Below the pieces are notes generated by a model. That model worked only from the letters and a program-made list of their open reading frames with translations. It was not told where the DNA came from and made no database searches. Of a stretch of 8,072 bases of DNA, positions 1 through 4,808 are shown one piece after another. The translations under genes were made by a program, and so were the position numbers. The stretch's first letter is position 1. Each line of letters opens with the position of its first letter. The stretch is from Chlamydiota bacterium. GTDB taxonomy: Bacteria > Chlamydiota > Chlamydiia > Chlamydiales > SM23-39. The DNA is taken from assembly GCA_027449725.1 (NCBI GenBank), contig DAIDLB010000290.1, forward strand, positions 1 through 8,072, in the 5' to 3' direction.

Positions 1-1112
1 AGCCGAATCCGGCCCAGGTCTTTCCCTACCCTCCGGGGGCGGTCTTCAACCCGGTCAATCCGGTCAATCCGAATTTCGTCCAGCCCGGAGTGATCGACAC
101 GAAGCCGAAATCGACGTTCGGCAACTTCATCGTCGATCCGAAGACAGGGTCGATCCTGATGGTCGTACGGCGCGAAGAGCTCGGCAAGATCAAGAGCCTT
201 TTAAAGAAGCTGGATGTGCCGAAAAGGATGGTGCAGATCGATGTGCTCCTCGTAGAAAAGAGGCTGACGGACCGAAAGCAGATCGGGATCAACCTCCTCA
301 ATTTCGGCAGCACGGCCAAAGCCCCCCATGAAACCGGGCTGATCTTCAACACGGAGGAACACGGTCCGGATAAGGGGCTTTTGAAATTCATCTTCCAGCG
401 CCCGCCCGGAAAGATGCCCGGATTCGATTTGAACTATAGCTTTTTGCTCGCCCAAGATGATTTGCGGATCAATGCGAACCCGTCCATCCTGGCGATCAAC
501 CAGACTCCGGCGACGATCTCGATCGTTGATGAGATTTCGATCAACAACGGAGCCATCCAGTTGGACACGGCAAATGGGGTGACGATTGAAAAATCGTACA
601 CGCGGGCGCAGTACGGCACAACCATTGTGTTGACGCCGACGATTTATCTGTCCGACTTTGACGAGACGAACCCCGATTGCCCGGGCGCTGTTTTCCTGCA
701 AACCGATATTACGTTCGACACGCCCGAAATGACGCTCAATGACCGGCCTCCCGTGCGGCGGCGCCATGTGGTGAACGAGGTGCAGATCGCCGACGGGGAG
801 ACGGTCATCATCGGCGGTTTGAAGCGGCGCGCGGAAGAAGACAAGCGGGAAAAGATCCCGTTTTTAGGCGATATTCCCGGGATTGGCAAGCTGTTTGGCA
901 ACACGCGGAGCCACGACACCAACTCGGAGATGTTTATTTTCATCACTCCCCATATCATCCGCGATCCGATTGAAGACCTCCGACGCCTTCGCTGCGAAGA
1001 ATATAAGTCCAGGCCGGGAGACCTGCCTGAATTTTTGATGCGGCTCGACGAGGCGAAAGCCAGGGAGAGGAAGCGGATGTTTGACAATAGCCTGAAGATG
1101 CTTTTCGGATGA
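1..1112 (+). CDS. gspD: Type II secretion secretin GspD (C-terminal part, start outside window)
   Basis: This is the outer-membrane secretin, the multimeric gated channel through which T2SS substrates leave the periplasm. The frame is open from position 3 with no stop, so the true start lies upstream. The visible 369 or so residues begin with a Pro/Asn-rich linker, then an N3-like ring segment (FIVDPKTGSILMVV, ending in KKLDVPKRMVQIDVLLVE), then the secretin beta-barrel domain. The secretin signature is clear at 855-902 (IPFLGDIPGIGKLFGN), followed by the family's usual ending MFIFITPHIIRDP at about 930-970. A charged tail of about 45 residues follows; in other secretins such tails can bind a pilotin, but nothing here shows that. 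It ends in a 4-base ATGA overlap with gspE, so the two are probably translationally coupled. A type IV pilus secretin is an alternative, but the GspE/F/G neighbours favour T2SS. Confidence 0.96.
   Translation, partial: PNPAQVFPYPPGAVFNPVNPVNPNFVQPGVIDTKPKSTFGNFIVDPKTGSILMVVRREELGKIKSLLKKLDVPKRMVQIDVLLVEKRLTDRKQIGINLLNFGSTAKAPHETGLIFNTEEHGPDKGLLKFIFQRPPGKMPGFDLNYSFLLAQDDLRINANPSILAINQTPATISIVDEISINNGAIQLDTANGVTIEKSYTRAQYGTTIVLTPTIYLSDFDETNPDCPGAVFLQTDITFDTPEMTLNDRPPVRRRHVVNEVQIADGETVIIGGLKRRAEEDKREKIPFLGDIPGIGKLFGNTRSHDTNSEMFIFITPHIIRDPIEDLRRLRCEEYKSRPGDLPEFLMRLDEAKARERKRMFDNSLKMLFG
51..68 (+). repeat. Tandem 9-bp repeat in the gspD linker
   Basis: Two identical 9-base copies (CCGGTCAAT) lie head to tail at 51-59 and 60-68, followed by a partial copy (CCGAAT). 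They encode Pro-Val-Asn twice, inside a Pro/Asn-rich stretch just before the last N-domain of the secretin. Being in frame and a multiple of three, copy-number change would only lengthen or shorten a flexible linker. Confidence 0.7.
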
Positions 1113-2680
1113 AAGACGATCTAAAAACGCTGGCGCGTAAATTCGCCTATCCGATTTGCGAGGAGATCGCCGGCTATCCGATGGTGCAAGAACGCCTGCA
1201 GATCATCCCTTACGCCTTTGCAAAACAAAAGGCGATCCTTCCGCTGGAGGAGACAGAGCTTGGGGTGACGGTGGCCATCAGCGATCCGCTCGATCTCGAT
1301 GCGCTCGAAGAGCTGCGCCTCTATCTGCAAAAGCCGCTTTCTCCCGTCTATTGCACCAAAGCGGTCATTGAGGCGGCGATTGAAACGTGCTATCGGCAAA
1401 AAGAGGGGGAAGCAAAAAAGCTCTTTTCCGATCACGCTTCTTCAGCATCGGCGTCCCAGGAAGAATTGCTCGAAGGGTATGATCTCCTGGAGACGGGGGA
1501 ACAAAATCCGACTGTGCGGATGGTCAACGCGATGATCCTCGATGCGATCCAGCAGGGAGCCTCTGACATCCATCTCGAGCCCGGCGAAACAGTGTTTTCC
1601 GTCCGCTACCGGATCGACGGAGCTCTTCTTAGGCGAGACTCCCCGCCCAAAGAGACGCAATCGGCGATCACGACCCGGATCAAGGTGATGGCAAAGATGG
1701 ATATTGCGGAAAGGCGTCTTCCGCAAGACGGACGGATCAAGCTCAGGCAGGGCGGCCGGGAGATCGACTTCCGCGTCAGCACGATCCCGACGTCTCATGG
1801 CGAACGGGTCGTCCTTCGCATCCTCGACAAAGGTAATATCCTCCTTGGCCTGGAGAAGATCGGCATGGACGATAAGACGCTCCGCTCGTTTCGGAAAATG
1901 ATCCACGCGCCGGAGGGAATCATCCTCGTGACGGGGCCGACCGGCAGCGGAAAGACGACAACCCTCTATAGCGCCATTGCGGAGATCATCCATCGGGAGG
2001 TCAATGTGATCACGATTGAAGATCCGGTCGAATACAAATTGGCGGGCATCTCCCAGATGAACGTCAATCCCCGGATCGATCTCGATTTTGCTAAGGGGCT
2101 CCGCCATATTCTCCGCCAGGATCCGGATGTCATCATGATCGGAGAGATCCGGGATAAAGAGACGGCCGAAATCGCGATTCAAGCCTCTTTGACCGGCCAC
2201 CTTGTGATCAGCACGCTCCATACCAACGATGCCCCTTCCGCTTTGACGCGGCTCGCCGATATGGGAATCGAGTCGTACCTCCTCTCTTCGTCTATCCTCG
2301 GCGTCATTGCACAGCGGCTGGTCCGCTGCATCTGTCCCTATTGCCGGATTTCCTATACCCCAACAGCTGAAGAGCTGGCCGACTTGGGGCTGGAGAGGGA
2401 ACAGCTCTCCGATGGCAAGCTTTTTAAAGGGGAAGGGTGCGCCCACTGCTTCAAATCGGGATACAAAGGGCGGCATGGAATTTATGAGCTGATGCCGATG
2501 TATTCGAAGATCAAGGCGCAAGTGGTCAAGAGCGCCGATGCCGAAGCGCTTCGCAAAGTAGCTGGCTCCTACCAGATCGCTACCCTCTTTGAGCAGGGGC
2601 GCGCGCTTCTCCTTCGGGGATTGACGACAGGCAGCGAAATCCTTCGGGTCACTCGCATGGGGCAGGATGCCGCTATTTAG
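1109..2680 (+). CDS. gspE: Type II secretion assembly ATPase GspE
   Basis: This is the cytoplasmic hexameric ATPase that powers pseudopilus assembly through the GspF platform. At 523 residues it has the usual family length. Residues about 20-100 form the N-terminal GspE/MshE-type domain, and about 130 onward form the ATPase core. Walker A is GPTGSGKT at residues 276-283 (Lys282). The Walker B region is DPDVIMIGEIRD at 338-349, with the catalytic Glu346. The arginine-containing N2 segment (RLPQDGRIKL, then GREIDFRVS) and the HxN segment (STLHTNDA) are present. A four-cysteine zinc site, C409-x2-C412 and C444-x2-C447, is intact, as is the following GYKGRHGIYELM. All motifs needed for activity are visible. 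The start overlaps the gspD stop (ATGA) and has only a weak Shine-Dalgarno sequence, which fits translational coupling. PilB of type IV pili is the nearest alternative; gene context favours GspE. Confidence 0.98.
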   Translation: MKDDLKTLARKFAYPICEEIAGYPMVQERLQIIPYAFAKQKAILPLEETELGVTVAISDPLDLDALEELRLYLQKPLSPVYCTKAVIEAAIETCYRQKEGEAKKLFSDHASSASASQEELLEGYDLLETGEQNPTVRMVNAMILDAIQQGASDIHLEPGETVFSVRYRIDGALLRRDSPPKETQSAITTRIKVMAKMDIAERRLPQDGRIKLRQGGREIDFRVSTIPTSHGERVVLRILDKGNILLGLEKIGMDDKTLRSFRKMIHAPEGIILVTGPTGSGKTTTLYSAIAEIIHREVNVITIEDPVEYKLAGISQMNVNPRIDLDFAKGLRHILRQDPDVIMIGEIRDKETAEIAIQASLTGHLVISTLHTNDAPSALTRLADMGIESYLLSSSILGVIAQRLVRCICPYCRISYTPTAEELADLGLEREQLSDGKLFKGEGCAHCFKSGYKGRHGIYELMPMYSKIKAQVVKSADAEALRKVAGSYQIATLFEQGRALLLRGLTTGSEILRVTRMGQDAAI

Positions 2681-3851
2681 ATACAAAGCGCTCGGTGAGG
2701 GCGGGAAAGATATCCGGGGAGCGATCGACGCAGAGTCTCTCCAGGAGGCAAAGGTCAAGCTCGTCCGGCGGCAGATCCTCGTCGTTGAGGTCTCCCCTCT
2801 GGAGGAAAAGAAAAAAAAAGGGGGGCTTTCCCGCTCGGAGCTCCTTTCGTTTACGAGGGAATTGGCCCGTCTGCTCGAGGCTGGGCTTCCTCTCTATGAG
2901 AGCCTCTCTTCTCTCGAGGAGAAATACCGGCGGGCGAAAATGCACGAGCTTCTCCTCGATCTTTGCGATCAAATCCGGTCGGGACATCCTTTTTCGGAAG
3001 CGTTGGGAAGGCACGGCGGCTCATTTGATCTCCTCTATCGGACCATGATCGCCAATGCGGAGAAAAGCGGAGGTCTTCCCTTGGCGCTCCAGGAGCTGGC
3101 CCGCCTGATCGAGCGGGAGCTGAAATTAAAAAAGCAGCTGATCGGAGCTCTCCTCTACCCCGCTCTTCTCAGCGTATTTTGCATAACCGTCCTTCTGGTT
3201 TTGCTCTATGGCGTCGTGCCGTCGCTCTTTGAGCTTTTTGAAGGGAAGGACCTTCATCCGTTCACTCAATTTGTCTTCGCGTCCAGCCGATTTGCCATCC
3301 GCGCGAAATGGGGCCTTTTGTCTCTCTTCGCATTGTTGATTGCAGGAGGGATTTGGATGGCCCTTTCCGATTTGGGCAAGCGGTGGATCGGCCTTTTTTT
3401 TATTCGCATTCCAGGGGTCAAAGATCTGTGGGCCAAAGTGGCTCTTGCACGGTTTTTCCGGGGGACGGCGACGCTTCTCGAAGGAGGGCTGCCTGCTCTG
3501 TCCGCTATGGGCCAGGCGGAAAAGATGCTCCGCCATCCGGGCATGGAGGCGTCGATGCGCTCTGCTTTGCAGCAAATTGAAGAGGGCGAGACGCTTCAAG
3601 ACGCCCTTTTGGGAAAACCATTTATCCCGCCGCTCGTGCCGAGGATGCTTGGGATTGCCCAGGCGGGGGGGGATCTCGCGTCGATGATGCATCAAATTGC
3701 TTCCATCTATGAAGAAGATCTGGAAAAATCGTTTGCGCGCATCACTGCTTTGATCCAGCCAATCCTGCTTCTTGTGCTGGGTGCGATGGTGGGATTTGTC
3801 CTGCTCTCCGTTCTTCTTCCGTTGACGGACGTGAGCAGTTTTGCTGTTTAA
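2667..3851 (+). CDS. gspF: Type II secretion inner-membrane platform protein GspF
   Basis: This is the polytopic inner-membrane protein that couples GspE ATP hydrolysis to pseudopilin insertion. The start MPLFRYKAL is the family's standard opening, and GGGGCAGG directly upstream supplies a ribosome binding site inside the end of gspE (14-base overlap). The 394 residues carry two T2SSF domains, at about 54-178 and 258-380, both with the RELARLLEAGLPL / RGTATLLEGGLPAL pattern. Membrane segments lie at about 162-187, 215-233 and 366-388. The segment LIQPILLLVLGAMVG closes the second domain, as usual. A hinge at residues 46-53 is encoded by an A9-G6 tract (2811-2825), and a G8 tract lies at 3665-3672; both are in frame here. 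A PilC-like pilus protein is the only serious alternative. Confidence 0.97.
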   Translation: MPLFRYKALGEGGKDIRGAIDAESLQEAKVKLVRRQILVVEVSPLEEKKKKGGLSRSELLSFTRELARLLEAGLPLYESLSSLEEKYRRAKMHELLLDLCDQIRSGHPFSEALGRHGGSFDLLYRTMIANAEKSGGLPLALQELARLIERELKLKKQLIGALLYPALLSVFCITVLLVLLYGVVPSLFELFEGKDLHPFTQFVFASSRFAIRAKWGLLSLFALLIAGGIWMALSDLGKRWIGLFFIRIPGVKDLWAKVALARFFRGTATLLEGGLPALSAMGQAEKMLRHPGMEASMRSALQQIEEGETLQDALLGKPFIPPLVPRMLGIAQAGGDLASMMHQIASIYEEDLEKSFARITALIQPILLLVLGAMVGFVLLSVLLPLTDVSSFAV

Positions 3852-3870
3852 AGTAGAGAAGGTGAAAACC

Positions 3871-4272
3871 ATGGTTAAAAGAACGCTGACATTGCTGGAA
3901 ATCATGATCGTGATCTTTCTGATCACGATCATTACGGGCGCGATTGGATACAACATGAAAGGAGCGCTTGAAAAAGGAAAAATTTTTCGGACGGAGCGGG
4001 CAAGCGAACAGCTGAGAGAGATCATTTTGCTTCGTCTGGCGGAAGGACACGAGATGTCGGATATTTTGAAGCATCTTTCGAAGCATGTCGAGTTAAGCGG
4101 GCTTGCCAAAGATCCTAAATCGATTGTGAACGATGGTTGGGGCGTTGCCTTCGAGATCAAGCCGAACCGGACGCGCGACGACGTCAAGGTCATATCCAGA
4201 AAACTTGAGGCCCACAAGGCCAAAAATGACCCTAAACCCCGCGATCGCAGCGCTGAAGAGGATGACATTTAA
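3871..4272 (+). CDS. gspG: GspG-like major pseudopilin (divergent)
   Basis: This is probably the major pseudopilin, the subunit of the periplasmic pseudopilus. I chose ATG 3871 because AGAAGG lies 8 bases upstream and it gives a short basic leader (MVKRT). In-frame TTG 3841 and GTG 3862 would place the start inside gspF or on the binding site. The 133-residue product has the class III signal: after the leader comes LTLLEIMIVIFLIT, with Glu10 equal to Glu+5 of the mature form, and a hydrophobic helix at about 6-27. The residue before the expected cut is Thr5 instead of glycine. The segment YNMKGALEKGKIFRTE resembles chlamydial GspG as I recall it. NDGWGVAFEI may match the DPWG-PY segment of GspG, but the usual C-terminal calcium loop is not visible; the tail is charged and ends EEDDI. 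GspG is favoured by order and length; another pseudopilin class cannot be excluded. Confidence 0.84.
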   Translation: MVKRTLTLLEIMIVIFLITIITGAIGYNMKGALEKGKIFRTERASEQLREIILLRLAEGHEMSDILKHLSKHVELSGLAKDPKSIVNDGWGVAFEIKPNRTRDDVKVISRKLEAHKAKNDPKPRDRSAEEDDI

Positions 4273-4702
4273 AAAATCTCTTACTTTGCTGGAGCTGATG
4301 ATTGGTCTTGTGCTGATCGCGCTGGTCTCCGGCGTCGTTGGAGTGCGGATCGGAGGGGCGATGGAAGAGAAGCGGTTTCGCTCCTCCGTCGATCGCCTTT
4401 TTGCCGAGCTGGAGTCGTGCCGCCGACAGGCCCTCGCCGCTCAGGTCGACTGGGTTGCTCTGCTTGAAAAGAAAAAAGATATTTTTATTTTGCGGAAAGT
4501 CTGCCCGGAGACGGGAAAAGAGGTCGCCTCCACCTGGAAGTCTGCCTGTGAGATGAGCTTCAATGGAAAAGCGGCAAATGCTCTCTCTTTCCAGTTTGCT
4601 TCCTCCGGCAAAGTAGCGCCTTCGGGGACGCTGATCTTGAGCGACAAAAAGAGAACCGTTTCCTGGAAGCTGCCGGATCAATTTTCTGTTGTTGAAGACT
4701 GA
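4262..4702 (+). CDS. Second T2SS pseudopilin, GspH-like
   Basis: This is a predicted minor pseudopilin of 146 residues, overlapping the gspG-like gene by 11 bases. The leader MTFKKS is followed by LTLLELMIGLVLIALVSG, with Glu11 at mature position +5 and a hydrophobic N-terminal helix at about 7-28. As in its neighbour, the residue before the expected cut is not glycine (Ser6). The C-terminal part (LSFQFASSGKVAPSGTLIL, then a short strand and KLPDQFSVVED) follows the pattern of the GspH/FimT domain, hence the call. Three cysteines (ESCRR, KVCPE, SACEM) lie in the periplasmic part. The start is uncertain: ATG 4226 is in frame, has AAGG 6 bases upstream, and would give a 17-residue longer-leader form (158 residues). 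I prefer 4262 because its leader matches that of the preceding gene. The frame is open further upstream, but those residues do not look like a pseudopilin leader. Confidence 0.82.
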   Translation: MTFKKSLTLLELMIGLVLIALVSGVVGVRIGGAMEEKRFRSSVDRLFAELESCRRQALAAQVDWVALLEKKKDIFILRKVCPETGKEVASTWKSACEMSFNGKAANALSFQFASSGKVAPSGTLILSDKKRTVSWKLPDQFSVVED

Positions 4703-4720
4703 TTCGAGCTGGGGTATTAT
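4692..4720 (+). promoter_or_regulatory. Putative sigma-70-type promoter for the repeat protein
   Basis: TTGAAG at 4692-4697 (four of six matches to the -35 consensus) is separated by exactly 17 bases from TATTAT at 4715-4720 (five of six matches to the -10). A start near 4727 would give a leader of about 22 bases before ATG 4749. The -35 lies inside the last codons of the upstream pseudopilin gene. If used, this would let the repeat protein be expressed separately from the secretion operon. No experiment supports it here. Confidence 0.45.
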
Positions 4721-4748
4721 TTTTTTTCATTCACTTTGGTTGGATTTT

Positions 4749-4808
4749 ATGAAGATTTTAAGACCCTTGGTTGCCCTTCTTCTTGCGGTTCAGGCTCCCG
4801 TATTTGCC
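4749..4808 (+). other. Sec signal peptide of the repeat protein
   Basis: Residues 1-20 show a basic N-region (Lys2, Arg5), a hydrophobic core (LVALLLAV) and a Val-Phe-Ala cleavage motif before Val21-Asp22. There is no cysteine at +1, so it is not a lipoprotein signal. Confidence 0.85.

Noticed and set aside
1442..2758. A 438-codon - strand frame opposite gspE
   Set aside because: GspE on the + strand has every expected motif. The antisense translation is rich in Arg/Asp/Pro and looks like a shadow of GC-rich codons.
3841..3870. TTG 3841 as start of the GspG-like gene
   Set aside because: It would begin inside gspF and add ten residues before the short basic leader. ATG 3871 has a well-placed ribosome binding site.
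4133..4261. ATG 4133 as start of the second pseudopilin
   Set aside because: It overlaps the previous gene by 140 bases, and the extra residues are arginine/serine-rich with no pseudopilin character. ATG 4262, or possibly 4226, fits better.
3126..4268. A 380-codon - strand frame opposite gspF and the first pseudopilin
   Set aside because: It runs across two real genes, and its translation is low in recognisable pattern and strongly basic, typical of a shadow frame.
4720..4727. T8 run as an intrinsic terminator of the gsp operon
   Set aside because: I could find no stable hairpin just upstream of the T-run.
4689..4748. TTG 4689 as start of the repeat protein
   Set aside because: It would put 20 residues before a complete signal peptide and overlap the upstream gene. 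ATG 4749 begins exactly at the signal.
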